From the NCBI GenBank assembly GCA_013127575.1, contig CP053418.1:2170001-2234000 (forward strand): DNA of 64,000 bases, read 5' to 3'. The position numbers and the translations under genes were made by a program. This DNA comes from Ramlibacter terrae. Its GTDB lineage: Bacteria > Pseudomonadota > Gammaproteobacteria > Burkholderiales > Burkholderiaceae_C. This document shows positions 31,266 through 41,875 of the stretch, one piece after another; position 1 is the first letter of the stretch, and each line of letters starts with the position of its first letter. The notes beneath the pieces were generated by a model. That model was given only the letters and a program-made list of their open reading frames with translations. It had not been told where the DNA came from and searched no databases.

Positions 31266-31909
31266 TCAGCTCTTCGGCGGCGGCGTCTTCGGCTGGTAGT
31301 CGCAGTACCGGATGACCGCGCACTGCCAGCACTTCGGCGTGCGCGCCACGCAGACATAGCGGCCGTGCAGGATCAGCCAGTGGTGGGCGTCGATGCGGTA
31401 CTCCTTCGGCACGCGTTCCATCAGCCGCTCTTCCACTTCCACCGGGTTCCTCCCGGGCGCCAGCCCGTGCGGTTGCTGACGCGGAAGATGTGCGTGTCGA
31501 CCGCCATCGCCTCCTCGCCCCACGCCACGTTGAGCACCACGTTCGCCGTCTTGCGGCCGACGCCGGGCAGCGCCTCGAGCGCCTCGCGGCTGCGCGGCAC
31601 CTCGCCGCCATGCCGTTCCACCAGGATGCGGCAGGTCTCCAGCAGGTGCTTGCCCTTCATCCGGTACAGGCCGATGGTCTTGATGTACTCCTCCAGCCCC
31701 TCGGGCCCGAGATCGAGGATGGCCTGCGGCGTGTTCGCCACCGGGAACAGGCGGCGCGTCGCCCTGTTGACGCCGGCATCGGTGGCCTGCGCCGACAGCA
31801 GCACCGCCACCAGCAACTCGAACACGGTGCTGTACTCCAGCTCGCTCGCCGGCATCGGGTTGGCCGCCCGCAGCGTGGCGAAGAAGGGTTCGACGTCCTG
31901 GTCTCTCAT
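31266..31909 (-). CDS. nth: Endonuclease III
   Basis: A DNA glycosylase/AP lyase of about 215 residues for oxidised pyrimidines in base-excision repair. The helix-hairpin-helix region is LPGVGRKTANVVLNVAWG with the catalytic Lys, and the catalytic Asp is in AVDTHIFRVSNRTG. The C-terminal 4Fe-4S motif is seen exactly as C-x6-C-x2-C-x5-C (CVARTPKCWQCAVIRYC). One break near 31461 is repaired by a C in GGCCTGG. The ATG at 31909 overlaps the stop of the upstream LysR gene. Confidence 0.96.
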
Positions 31910-32794
31910 GCGGGCAGTTTAGTGGCCGGGCCGCCCTGCAACTCGCGCGCCACGGCGGCCAGCAGCCGCGCCTTGGCCGAATCGCGCCGCTGCACCAGCG
32001 CCATGCGCCGCTCCTCGGCATGGGGGATCTCCAGCACCCGCAGCCTGGCGTCGGCCTGCCAGCGCGCGTCGCGCAGCAGCGGAACGAGCGTGATGCCGAG
32101 CCCGGACCGCACCCGGGTCGGCCATGGTCTCCAGTGCGTTGAGTTCCGGGAACTCCTGCGGCTTCACGCGCAGCCGCTTCAGCGTACGCTCCACCAGCCG
32201 GCCGGTGTGCTGGCTGGGGTCGAAGCGGATGAAGGGCTGCGACTGCAGCAGCGTGCGCAGCGGCGCTTCCTCCAGCTTGCGCGGCAGCAGCAGCACCATG
32301 GGCTCGGCATAGAGCGGCGTCCAGCCCAGCTCCGGCCGCGCCGCGCCCGCCTCGCGCACGACGATGGCGGCGTCGAGCTCGCCCGAGCGCACCCGCTCCA
32401 CCAGTTCCATCGACTTCGCCGCCGACACGTGCAGGTCGAGCGCCGCGTGCCGCGCCTTCAGCGCCAGCGTGGCCTGCAGCAGCGGCCGCACCGCCGAGAC
32501 CACCGCGCCGAGGTGCACGGTGCCGGCCATCGTGCCGCCTTCGCCGGCGGGCGCGCGCATCTGCTCGTACAGCGCGAGCAGCCGCCGCACCTGCGGCACC
32601 GTGGCGCGGCCGGCCTCGTTGAGCACGACCGTCTTGCCCTGCCGCTCGAACAGCGGGCGGCGCAGTTCCGCTTCGAGCTGCCGCATCTGCTGGCCGACCG
32701 CCGCCTGCGTCAGCGCGACCTCGCCGGCGGCCGCGGCGAAGGAGCCTTCGGCGGCCACGGCGGAGAAGGTGCGCAGGATGCGGATGCTGGGCAT
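31906..32794 (-). CDS. LysR-family transcriptional regulator, divergent from a Bug receptor
   Basis: A regulator of about 297 residues. The N-terminal winged helix includes GSFAAAAGEVALTQAAVGQQ near residues 17-36 and a linker helix follows. The effector domain ends in ARELQGGPATKLPA after a frame break near 32112 in a CCCGGG run. The gene is divergently oriented from the Bug receptor at 32877, with a 17-base palindrome between them. It probably controls that receptor and the gamma-glutamyltransferase operon, and itself. Confidence 0.9.
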
Positions 32795-32815
32795 GGGCCG
32801 GATGGTAAAGCACGG

Positions 32816-32832
32816 CTTTAGCGTCGCTAAAG
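32816..32832. promoter_or_regulatory. Palindrome in the LysR/Bug receptor intergenic region
   Basis: A near-perfect 17-base dyad CTTTAGCG-T-CGCTAAAG lies 21 bases from the LysR start and 44 bases from the receptor start. Neighbouring AT-rich bases (GCATTATTCGCTTTTGC) make a plausible promoter. It is a good candidate LysR operator. Confidence 0.6.
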
Positions 32833-32876
32833 CATTATTCGCTTTTGCTTTGCTGTGGCGGTCCTATGATGGCGGG

Positions 32877-33832
32877 ATGAAGCTGTTCGCCTCGCTCGTC
32901 CTTGCCGCCACTACCTTGCTGGTGGCGCCCGCCCACGCCCGGGGCTACCCCACCAAGCCGATCCGGCTGGTGGTGCCGTTTCCGCGCGGAGGCGCCACGG
33001 ACATCTTCGCGCGCGCCGTCTCGCAGAAGCTCGGCGAACGCCTCGGCTCCAGCGTCGTGGTCGACAACAAGCCGGGCGCCGGCGGCACGATCGGCTCCGA
33101 CCTCGTGGCCAAGGCCGCGCCCGACGGCTACACGCTGCTGCTGGCCACCAGCAGCACGCACAGCATCGGCCCGAGCTTCGGCAAGGTGCCTTACGACGCC
33201 GTCGCCGACTTCACGCCGATCTCGCACGTCGGCAGCGCGCCCAGCATGCTGGTGCCGAACAGCGCGCCGGCGAAGTCGGTCAAGGAATGGGTGGACTACG
33301 CCCGCAAGAACCCGGGCAAGCTGAACTACGCCAGCAGCGGCAACGGCACCGTGGTGCACCCGGGCACGGAATACTTCAAGGCGCAGGCCGGCCTGTTCAT
33401 GGTCCACATCCCGTACCGCGGCACGGCGCTGGCCATTCCCGACCTGGTGAGCGGCAAGGTCGACGTGCTGTTCGACTCGCTGCCCAGCGGCCTCCCGCAC
33501 GTCAAGGAAGGGCGCCTGCGCGCGCTGGGCATCACCAGCGCCAAGCGGTCGCCGCTGCTGCCGGAACTGCCCGCCATCGCCGAAAGCGTGCCCGGCTACG
33601 AGACGGTCACGTGGTTCGGCCTGTACGGGCCGAAGGGCGTGCCGCCCGAGATCGTCAACCGCTTGAGCAACGCAATCAACCAGGCGCTGCAGGATCCCGA
33701 CGTGAAGGAACGCCTCGCGCGCCGGGCATCGAGCCCGCCGGCGGCACGCCGCAGCAGTTCGCCGCGATGACGAACGCCGACCGCGCCAAGTGGAAGAAGA
33801 TCATCGACGAACGGAAACTGACGGCCGACTGA
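32877..33832 (+). CDS. TctC/Bug-family periplasmic receptor (orphan)
   Basis: A solute-binding protein of about 318 residues. A signal peptide ends near AHARG at residues 19-23. Mature motifs are PIRLVVPFPRGGATDIFAR, VDNKPGAGGTIGSD and PYRGTALAIPDLVSGKVD, all Bug marks. The frame breaks near 33726, after which the C-terminus ends DERKLTAD. No tctAB lies beside it. The next gene is a gamma-glutamyltransferase, so it may bring in a peptide-like or carboxylated amino compound, but this is inference from position only. Confidence 0.9.
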
Positions 33833-33837
33833 ATCCC

Positions 33838-33919
33838 CTGTCATTGCGGGCGCGACCCGCAATCCATGCAGCGCTCGCAGGCGAGCCGCGTGGATCCCGG
33901 GTCGAGCCCGGGATGACAA
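33838..33919. repeat. REP-like composite of two palindromes
   Basis: Two hairpins lie between the receptor and the gamma-glutamyltransferase gene: ATTGCGGG with CCCGCAAT (33843-33863) and ATCCCGGG with CCCGGGAT (33894-33914). They are bracketed by TGTCATTGC and GGATGACA. The same unit recurs at 35551-35617 and 43001-43072, so it is a dispersed intergenic repeat. Confidence 0.8.
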
Positions 33920-33934
33920 CCTCGAGAGCACCCC

Positions 33935-35543
33935 ATGAACCACTTCGACTTCGCCAACCCCTATCCCACCGCGCGGCTCCCCGTGTTCGCGCGCAATGCG
34001 GTTTCGACCTCGCACCCGCTCGCCGCGCAGGCGGGCCTGCGCATGCTGTGGAAGGGCGGCAACGCCGTGGACGCCGCCATCGCCGCGGCGGCCGCCATGA
34101 CCATCGTCGAGCCGGTGAGCAACGGCCTCGGCAGCGATGCCTTCGCGATCCTGTGGGACGGCAAGGCATTGCACGGCCTCAACGCCTCCGGCCCGGCGCC
34201 CAAGGCCTGGACGCCCGACTACTTCGCGAAGAAGTACCCCGGCGGCTCCGCACCGCCGAAGCGCGGCCTCGATTCCGCGACCGTGCCCGGCGCCATCGGC
34301 GGCTGGGTCGCGCTGTCGGAGCGCTTTGGCAAGCTGCCCTTCGCCGACCTGCTGGAACCCGCCATCGAGATCGCCGAACGCGGCTACCTGGTGCCGATCG
34401 TGGTGCGGCAGAAGTGGGCCGACGCCACCGAGGAACTGCGCGGGCAGCCCGGCTTCGCGCAGAGCTTCCTGCCGTGGGGCAGGGCGCCGAACGTGGGCGA
34501 GCTGTTCCGGTTCGCCGGCGCGGCGCGCGCGCTGCGCGCCATCGCGGAAACGAAGGGCCGGGCGTTCTACGGCGGCGAGATCGCCGAGGCGCTGGCGCGT
34601 TTCAGCAAGGAGCATGGCGGCGCGTTCACGGTGGAGGACTTCGCGGCCTACCGGCCCGAATGGGTGCAGCCGATCTCGAAGGACTACCGCGGCCACACGC
34701 TGCACGAGATCCCGCCCAACGGGCAGGGCATCGCCGCGCTGATGGCCCTCGGCATCCTTTCGAAGTTCGACGTCGCCGGCATGAAGGTCGACGGGCCCGA
34801 TTCGCAGCACGTGCAGATCGAGGCGATGAAGCTCGCGTTCGCCGACGTGTACAAGCATTGCGCCGAGCTGTCGCACATGGAAGTGACCGTGGAGCAGATG
34901 CTCGACGACGCCTACCGGCCAGCCGCGCGAAGCTGATCGACATGAAGCGCGCGCAGGATTTCCAGTCCGGCAACATCGTCAAGGGCGGCACCATCTACCT
35001 GACCGCCGCCGACGAGAACGGCATGATGGTCAGCTTCATCCAGAGCAACTACATGGGCTTCGGCTCGGGCGCGGTGGAGCCCACGTTCGGCATCAGCCTG
35101 CAGAACCGCGGACACGGCTTCAGCCTCAAGCCGGGGCCCAACCGGTGGCGCCGGGCAAGCGGCCCTTCCACACGATCATCCCCGCTTTCCTCACCAAGGA
35201 CGGCCAGCCGGTCATGAGCTTCGGCGTGATGGGCGGCAACATGCAGCCGCAGGGGCACATGCAGACGCTGGTGCGCATGCTGGACTACGGGCAGAACCCG
35301 CAGGCCGCCTGCGACGCGCCGCGCTGGCGCTTCAACCGGGGGCTGGAGATCAACGTCGAACACCAGATGGACAAGGCCACCGTGCAGGCGCTGGTGGACC
35401 GCGGCCACAAGGTCGACGTGATCAACGACAGCTACCAGGACTTCGGCGCCGGCCAGTTCATCTGGCGCATGGGCGACCCGAAGAAGGAAGGGTATGTGAT
35501 CGCGTCGGACCCGCGGCGGGATGGGTTGGCGGCTGGGTTTTAG
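33935..35543 (+). CDS. Gamma-glutamyltransferase family protein
   Basis: An N-terminal-nucleophile hydrolase of about 537 residues that cleaves gamma-glutamyl bonds after self-processing. The large-subunit part has GGNAVDAAIAAAAAMTIVEP and NGLGSDAFAILWDG near residues 40-75, then NASGPAPKAW. The processing site is expected at the Thr in GGTIYLTAADENGMMVSFIQ. The small subunit continues with NYMGFGSGAV, then PGKRPFHTIIPAF and ends DGLAAGF. Two breaks (near 34917 and 35145) are repaired by single bases. No signal peptide is seen, consistent with the cytosolic YwrD-like branch. It follows a Bug receptor. Confidence 0.9.
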
Positions 35544-35550
35544 GGGGCGT

Positions 35551-35617
35551 GGATTGCGGGTCAAGCCCGCAATGACAAGGTTTTGGCTGTCATCCCGGGC
35601 TTGACCCGGGATCCATG
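35551..35617. repeat. REP-like composite of two palindromes (inverted copy)
   Basis: ATTGCGGG-TCAAG-CCCGCAAT and ATCCCGGG-CTTGA-CCCGGGAT sit in the short gap between convergent genes. The hairpins probably also act as a bidirectional terminator here. It is the same repeat family as 33838-33919 and 43001-43072, with the two hairpins in tandem and separated by about 20 bases. Confidence 0.8.
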
Positions 35618-35621
35618 CCCC

Positions 35622-36523
35622 TCAAGCCCGCAGCCGCAGCTGGCCCGGCAGCGGCACCGAACGCCGCAGCACGTCTTCGGCCAGCCACAGCGCCGACTTG
35701 CGCGCGCGCTGCGCCACCACCGGCAGCGGCAGCTGCAGGTAGTCGTCGTTGAACACCTCGAAGCTGTAGTCGCCGCGGTAGCCCAGCGCGTCGAGCTTGA
35801 GCACCATGTCGACCACTTCGTCGGTGTGCACGCCTTCACCGGGGAACACGCGAAACGTGCGGGCGGTGGCCATGCGCTCCTCGAAGGTGCGGGTCTCCCG
35901 CCACATGAAGTCGGCGAGCTGCACCGGGAAGATCTTCTCGGGATCGAGGTCCTCGATGTGCGACAAGGGCGTCTTGGCCGCGAGGATGTGGAACGAGTCC
36001 AGCCCGACGCCGAGGTTGGGGCAGTCCGCCCGGCACACGACGTCCCATGCGGTCGTGAACTCGTTGATCGTGCGGCCCCACGACAGGCCTTCGTAGGCGA
36101 TGCGGATGCCGAACGGGATCGCCAGCATCGCCAGCTTGCGCAGGTCGCGCGCGATGTGGTCGAGGTCCTGGCTCGCATGGGTCGAGGTCGACGAGCACGC
36201 CAGCAGCACGTCGCAGCCCAGCGCCGCGCACATCTCCAGCATGCTCTTGGCGATGTCGACCTTGTACTGGTGCAGGTGGCCCGACAGGCCCTCGAAATCG
36301 CGCAGCACCGGAAGCCGGTGCCGCGCAGCCCGCTGGCGCGCACCGCCGCCACCGCCGCCTTCCAGCCGTTCGGGTGGCCGACCGTGTCGTTGGCCTTCAG
36401 CATGACCTGGCTGAAGCCCGCTTCCTGCATCGCCTCCAGCTTCGCTTCGAGTGGCCCGGCGAGCGAAATCGTGTCCATGCCCAGCCCGGCGATCGCCTGC
36501 TGGAGGCTGCGCCGGTGCGTCAT
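35622..36523 (-). CDS. Sugar-phosphate isomerase/epimerase-like TIM-barrel, probable 3-dehydroshikimate dehydratase part
   Basis: A cytosolic xylose-isomerase-like barrel of about 301 residues. MDTISLAGPLEAKLEAMQEAGF starts the barrel. Metal-ligand-type segments are FGIRIAYEGLSWG, VGLDSFHILAA and FPVQLADFMW, and RVFPGEGVHTDEVV follows. This resembles the N-terminal half of QuiC-type 3-dehydroshikimate dehydratases. The gene overlaps a VOC-dioxygenase-like gene by ATGA. In QuiC1 these two domains are fused, so I infer that the pair converts 3-dehydroshikimate to protocatechuate. One break lies near 36318. Confidence 0.8.
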
Positions 36524-37431
36524 GCCGCCTCGCTATGGACGAGCTCGAACACGACGCCGCCCGGGTAGGTCTTGGTGATGGCGCCACGTTGCCCGGAGTG
36601 GGCGGCCTCGCTCTCGACGAACTCCATGCCGCGCGCCCGCAAGGCCTGCACCGCCGCCAGCACGTCCGGGACGCCGAGGCCGATGCGCTGCAGCCGCTCG
36701 CTGCTGTCGAACGAATCCGCTTCCGGCTCGACCAGCTGGAGCATGAACCGGTTGGTGGGCTGCAGTGCCGGCGTGCGCAGCAGCTTGCCGGCCGGCATGA
36801 TGCCGAAGCGCTGGTCGTCGGGGATCAGCGTGGCGCCGAACAGCTCGCGGTAGAACGCGATCCAGTCGTCGCTGCGGCCTGCGCCGATGTACTGCACGAT
36901 GCCGAAGAAGTGCAGGCCCGCAATGGCGGCCGGCTTCTGTTCCACCGAGGGGATCGCCACGAAGTCGATGTCGTAGATCGAGAACTCCCGGTAGCGGTCG
37001 ATGAAGTGGATGCGGCTGCCGCCGGCCCCGTGGATCGCCGGGATGTTCAGCTCCATGGCCTCGGGGTGCGTCGGCACTTCCCAGCCGCCACGCTCCAGCA
37101 CGTAACGGTACGCCGAGCGCGCGTCGCGCACCCGCACGCCGACGGCGCCGATGCCGGGCACGTCGGTGCCGCGGCTCGCGCCGACGGCATCGGCCGGGTG
37201 CGCGTTGACGATGACGTTGAGGCCGCCTTGCCGGTACAGCATCACCTCGCGCGAGCGATGGCGCGCCACCGGCTGGAAACCCATCATCTGCAGCACGTGC
37301 GCGAGCGCCTGCGGCTGGGTGGTGGCGTACTCGATGAACTCGATGCCGTCCAGGCCGATCGGGTTGGCCTCGTCGCTGAACGACGCCTGCGCCGGCTCGC
37401 GCACGTCGGGATGCAGCAGCAGGTCGCTCAT
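36520..37431 (-). CDS. VOC-family 4-hydroxyphenylpyruvate dioxygenase-like protein
   Basis: A protein of 303 residues with two vicinal-oxygen-chelate modules. The first has GLDGIEFIEYATTQPQALAHVL and HFIDRYREFSIYDIDF; the second has GLHFFGIVQYIGAGRSDDWIAFY and a C-terminal FELVHSEAA. This corresponds to HPPD or to the C-terminal half of QuiC-type dehydroshikimate dehydratase. The gene lies between shikimate dehydrogenase and the TIM-barrel gene with overlaps on both sides. That context argues for the dehydratase partner over tyrosine breakdown, because no homogentisate genes are present. The frame is intact. Confidence 0.82.
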   Translation of the reverse strand: MSDLLLHPDVREPAQASFSDEANPIGLDGIEFIEYATTQPQALAHVLQMMGFQPVARHRSREVMLYRQGGLNVIVNAHPADAVGASRGTDVPGIGAVGVRVRDARSAYRYVLERGGWEVPTHPEAMELNIPAIHGAGGSRIHFIDRYREFSIYDIDFVAIPSVEQKPAAIAGLHFFGIVQYIGAGRSDDWIAFYRELFGATLIPDDQRFGIMPAGKLLRTPALQPTNRFMLQLVEPEADSFDSSERLQRIGLGVPDVLAAVQALRARGMEFVESEAAHSGQRGAITKTYPGGVVFELVHSEAA

Positions 37432-38297
37432 GCTTGCCCCGGTATTGCAGGCGCGCGACGGAGCGCAGCGTCTCCGCCGTGGTGGTCGGGAAGCCGAAGA
37501 ACTCGAGGTACGCGGGGATCTGCTCGAACAGCATGTCCGAGCCCACCTGCACGCGGCAGCCCCGGGCTGGGCCGCCTGCAGGAAGGCCGTCATCTCGGTG
37601 CGCATCACGACCTCGCCGACGAAGGTGCGGGCTTCGAGCCGCTCCATGTCCACCGGCAGCGGGTCGCCGGGCAGCATGCCGAGCGGCGTGGCGTTGACCA
37701 CCAGGTCCATGCCCGCCGGATCACGGCCGCCGGTGGCCACGGCGATCTGCGGGTAGTGCGTGCGCAGGCGCGCCGCCAGCGCGTCCGCCGACAGGGCGTG
37801 AACGTCGTAGAGCGTAAGCGCGGCCACGCCCGCCGATGCCAGCGATGCAGCGATGGCCGAGCCGACGCCGCCGCAGCCGACCACCAGCACGCGCGCGCCG
37901 CGCAGCACCAGGCCCTTGCGCAGCAGCCCGCGCACGAAGCCTTCGCCGTCGAACATGTCGCCGAGCAGGCGGCCGCCGGGCAGGCGCCTGACCGCGTTGC
38001 AGGCCCCGGCCACCTTGACGGTGGGCGTCACCTCGTCGAGCAGCGCGAGCGTGCTCACCTTGTGCGGCATCGTGATGAGGGCGCCGCGGATGTTGCTCAG
38101 CGTGAACACGCTGCGCAGCACCGCTTCGAAGTCGTCGGGCTTGCAGCCCATGGGCACCACGACGGCGTTCACCCCGATCGACTCGAAATACGGGTTGTAG
38201 ATCATCGGCGCCTTGAAGGCGTGCGTCGGCCAGCCCGGTGGGCGATGAGCTCGGTGTGGCCGTTGATCAGCATCGGCGTGGGCACGCGGGCGTTCAT
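37428..38297 (-). CDS. Shikimate 5-dehydrogenase family protein
   Basis: An NAD(P)-dependent dehydrogenase of about 290 residues interconverting shikimate and 3-dehydroshikimate. The N-terminal substrate domain has NARVPTPMLINGHTELIAH and GALITMPHKVS (catalytic Lys). The Rossmann part has VLVVGCGGVGSAIAASLASAG-like and VVNATPLGM. Three frame breaks (near 38237, 37560 and 37440) are repaired at CCGGG or CCCGG. Its location beside a TRAP transporter and dehydratase genes points to a catabolic shikimate or quinate dehydrogenase and not the biosynthetic aroE. Confidence 0.87.
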
Positions 38298-38314
38298 GGA
38301 GCGGGCGGCGCGGA

Positions 38315-39314
38315 TTATTTGCGCAGCTTGTCCAGCTCGGACATCATGGCCTTGACCGTGGCGTCGCCCACCGTTCCCGAGTGCTTGGCGATCACCGGCT
38401 TCATCTTTTCGCGCAGCTTGGCCACCTCGGCCGGCGACAGCTCGCTCACCTGCATGCCGCCCTTCTTCAGGTCTTCCAGGCCGCTTTGCAGCGCGGCGCG
38501 CGATTGCGTGCGCTGGTAGCCGATCGACTCGCGCGCCGCGTCTTCCAGCACCTTCTTCTCGGGGGCGCCGAGCGAATCCCAGAACTTCTTGCTGACGACG
38601 ATCGACTGCGGGTTGTACTGGTGGTTCGTCAGCGTCATGTACTTCTGCACTTCGAACAGCTTGGCGCCCTTGATCGTGGCGACAGGGTTCTCCTGCCCGT
38701 CCACGGCCTTCTGTTCGAGCGCGGCATACAGCTCGGGGAAGGGCAGCGGCGTGGGGTTGGCGCCCAGCGCGGTGACCCAGTCGACGTTGATCGGGTTCGG
38801 GATCACGCGCAGCCTGAGCCCCTGCAGGTCGTCGACCTTCGTCACGGCCCGCTTGCTGTTGGTGATGTGGCGAAAGCCCAGCTCGTAGTAGCCCAGGCCC
38901 ACCAGGCCCTTGTCTTCCAGCTTGGCGTGCATGGCCTTGCCGAACGCGCCGTCGACCACCGCATCGGCTTCGCGCGCGTTGCCGAACAGGAACGGGAAGT
39001 CGTAGATCGCGAAGTCCTTCACCAGGCTGGCGAAGATGCCGGAGTTCATCGACGCCATCTCCAGCGTGCCGCCCTGCAGGGCGCTCACGTTGGCCTGGTC
39101 GCTGCCCAGCGCGCCGCCGGGGAACACGTTGACCTTGAGCTTGCCGCCCGACTTCTGCTCCACCAGCTCGGCGAACTTCTCCATGCCCATCACGATGGGA
39201 TGGCCCTTCGCGTTCTGGTTGGCGAACTTGATCGTGCGCACCTGCGCCTGCGCCACGCCGAAGGCGGCGAGGGCGACGGCGGCAACCCAGGGTCTTGAGG
39301 AAGAAGCGCTTCAT
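38315..39314 (-). CDS. dctP: TRAP transporter substrate-binding protein (DctP family)
   Basis: A periplasmic receptor of about 333 residues. After repairing a break near 39290 the signal peptide reads MKRFFLKTL followed by an Ala/Val-rich core ending VAQAQ. The mature protein has IKFANQNAKGHPIVMGMEKFAELVE, FAIYDFPFLFGN and the conserved DctP arginine segment LQGLRLRVIPNPI. Gene order is dctQ-dctM-dctP ahead of the dehydrogenase gene, all on the minus strand. The likely ligand is shikimate, quinate or a related carboxylate, inferred from the operon. Confidence 0.92.
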
Positions 39315-39339
39315 GGCAAGTCTCCAGCCGGAAAGGGGA

Positions 39340-40618
39340 TCAGTTGTAGAACCAGCGCGCGGGCACCAGCACCAGTGAGGGGAACAGCACCAGCAGGAAC
39401 ATGACGACGAACTGCGCCGCCATGAAGGGCCACACGCCCTTGGTCACCTCGTCCATGCTGATCTTGCCGACGCCCGCCACCGTGCTCAGCACCGTGCCCA
39501 CCGGCGGCGTGATCAGCCCGATGGCGTTGTTGATCATGAACAGCACGCCGAAGTAGACGGGGTCGATGCCCGCCGCCTTCACCAGCGGCATCAGCACCGG
39601 CGTCAGGATCAGGATGGTGGGCGTCATGTCCATCGCGGTGCCGACCACCATCACCAGCACCATGATGGCGAACATCAGCAGCGTGGGCGAGTCCAGCAGC
39701 GGCTGCAGCAGCTTGATCACCTCGGCCGGCAGGTTGGCCACCGTGATCATCCGGCCGACACCATCGCCGCGGCCACCGGGAACATGATGACGGCCGTGGT
39801 CTGCGCCGCGGCTGGAACAGGCCGTACAGCTGCGAGACCTTCAGCTCGCGGTAGATGACGAGGGAAACGAACAGCGCATAGACCGCCGCCACCACGGCGG
39901 CCTCGGTGGGCGTGAACACGCCGAACTTCAGCCCCACCACCACGATCACCGGCAGGCCGAGCGCGAAGGTCGCGTCCTTCAGCGCCGCCAGCACTTCGGC
40001 GCGGCTCGCGCGCGGCGGCGTTTCCATCTTCTCCTTACGCACCGGGAACCACCAGGTGAACCAGAGCGCGGCGCCCAGCATGACGCCGGGCGCGATGCCG
40101 GCCATGAACAGCTTGGAGATCGAGACGTTGGCCGCGACCCCGAAGATCACGAAGCCGATCGAAGGCGGGATGATCGGCGCGATGATGCTCGCCGACGCCA
40201 GCAGGCCGGCGGAGCGCGCCTTGGCGTAGCCGGCGCGGTTCATCATCGGCAGCAGCAGCGCGGACAACGCGGCCGCGTCGGCCACGGCGGAGCCGGAGAG
40301 CGCGGCCAGCATGATGGCCGCGATGATCGCTACGTAGCCGAGGCCGCCTTTCACGTGGCCCACCAGCGTCATCGCGAAGTTCACGATGCGCCGCGAGAGG
40401 CCGCCGGCGTTCATGATCTCGCCGGCCAGCATGAAGAAGGGCACCGCCAGCAGGGGGAAGCTGTTGGCGCCTTCGATCACGTTCTGCGCCGGGATCTGCG
40501 CGTCGAACATGTCCATGTGCCACATCAGCGCGGCGCCGCACAGCAGCAGCGAGAAGGCGATGGGCACGCCGAGCGCCATGGCGCCGAGCAGGGCGCCGAG
40601 GAAGATGGTGATGGTCAT
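39340..40618 (-). CDS. dctM: TRAP transporter large permease (DctM family)
   Basis: An inner-membrane protein of about 427 residues with about 12 hydrophobic segments. It carries FPLLAVPFFMLAGEIMNAGGLSRR, ALSGSAVADAAAL and ASIIAPIIPPSIGFVIFG, all strong DctM signatures, and NNAIGLITPPVGTVL near the C-terminus. It is the sodium-coupled translocation subunit. Breaks near 39815 (one G of CCAGG) and 39752 split the middle. Its start overlaps the dctQ stop by ATGA. Confidence 0.94.
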
Positions 40619-41133
40619 TGGGGCAGCTCTTCGGATTCGCGCACGCCGACGAGTTCGTCGTCGCCCAGCCGCCCGGTCAGCAGCTTGAGCAGGTCGTTGA
40701 AGATGAACACGGCGGCCACCACCGAGAAGAAGAGGCCGCTGGCGTAGAAGTAGCCCATGCGCGCCTCCATCACGGCGCTGGTGCTGCCCCAGTTGATGAC
40801 GGTCTGCTGCCAGGCGCCGCGGAACAGCAGCCAGCAGATGTAGAGCATGAGCAGGTGCGTGACGCCCGGGCAGACCTTCTTGCCGATGGGCGGGAGGCGC
40901 GCGACCAGCGAGTCGGTGCCGAGGTGGGCGTGGCTACGCAGCGCGACGAGGGCGCCGAGAAAGGTCATCCAGACGAAGAGCCATCGCGAGAGCTCCTCGG
41001 ACACGGTGATGCCGGTGTTGAAGCCGTAGCGCAGCACGACGTTCCCGAACACCATCACGACCATCAAGGCCGGGCAAGCGACCATCAGCAGCGAAAGCAG
41101 CCGGCAGGTCTGGTCGATCAGCTTTTGCAGCAT
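40615..41133 (-). CDS. dctQ: TRAP transporter small permease (DctQ family)
   Basis: A membrane protein of 172 residues with four helices. The family motif VSEELSRWLFVWMTFLGA lies near residues 45-62 and RSHAHLGTD follows. It associates with DctM. The frame is intact. It is the first transporter gene after the TetR-type regulator, from which it is separated by 66 bases that likely carry the promoter. Confidence 0.93.
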   Translation of the reverse strand: MLQKLIDQTCRLLSLLMVACPALMVVMVFGNVVLRYGFNTGITVSEELSRWLFVWMTFLGALVALRSHAHLGTDSLVARLPPIGKKVCPGVTHLLMLYICWLLFRGAWQQTVINWGSTSAVMEARMGYFYASGLFFSVVAAVFIFNDLLKLLTGRLGDDELVGVRESEELPQ

Positions 41134-41199
41134 CGGGCAAGGGTCTCCTGCGCTGCATTTTGTACGGACTGGTTAGTTTTAAGTCTAGGTGAAAACCCG

Positions 41200-41836
41200 C
41201 TACGTGCGGACGTAGCGCACGACCATTTCGATCACGCTTTCGCGGCGGTGCGCGATGTACTGCGGCGACCGCGTGTCCAGCTTGAAGATCAGGCCGAAGG
41301 TGTGGCGGTTGGAGACGTTGAAGAACGAGAGCGCCGAGATCGAAGCGTGGATGTCGACGGCATCCGGCCCGGGCGGAAGATGCCGGAGGCGACGCCGCGC
41401 TTGTACAGGTGTTCGATCGCGGCGATGGCCGGGACGTTCAGCTCCCGGATGTTCCGGCTTTGCGCCGGTACTGGCCGCGGTTGATGTTCTCGGACATCAC
41501 GAGCCGGATGTAGTTCTCGTGGTTCAGGTGGTGGTCGAACGTGAAGGCGACCAGCCTGCGCAGCGCCTGCTCGGGCTCCGAGGTCCTGCAGGTGCAGTTC
41601 GGATTCGATGTCGCGCACCTTGCGGTACGACTCCTCCAGCACGGCCGGTACAGGCCTTCCTTGCTGCCGAAGTAGTAGTAGATCATCCGCTTGCTGGTCT
41701 GCGTCGCAGCGGCGATCTCGTCGATGCGCGCGCCGGCCGAGCCCTTCTCCCCGAACTCCGCGGCGGCCACTTCCATGATGTTGGCCTTGGTGCGCTCGGG
41801 ATCGTTGGTCCGGCCTTTTTGTACCAGTTGGTTCAT
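41200..41836 (-). CDS. TetR-family transcriptional regulator
   Basis: A repressor-type regulator of about 214 residues. The N-terminal helix-turn-helix is KANIMEVAAAEFGEKGSAGARIDEIAAATQTSKRMIYYYFGSKEGLY in outline, at residues about 17-63. The C-terminal ligand domain includes RLVAFTFDHHLNHENYIRLVMSENI and ends VIEMVVRYVRT. Breaks near 41645, 41580, 41460 and 41375 are needed to reach the stop at 41200. It precedes the TRAP/shikimate genes on the same strand and is the obvious candidate to control them. Confidence 0.88.
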
Positions 41837-41875
41837 GCGGCGCAGTATAGGGCGGGGGCCCGCGCCGGCCTAGCG

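Noticed and set aside
8412..31909. Pseudogenisation of the B12 and efflux operons
   Set aside because: Dozens of breaks occur in otherwise well-conserved proteins and at one class of sequence motif, which fits sequencing error and not decay.
36520..38205. Apparent fusion of shikimate dehydrogenase with the VOC dioxygenase-like protein
   Set aside because: The join passes through out-of-frame residues. Repairing CCGGG-type losses gives separate genes with an ATGA overlap at 37428-37431.
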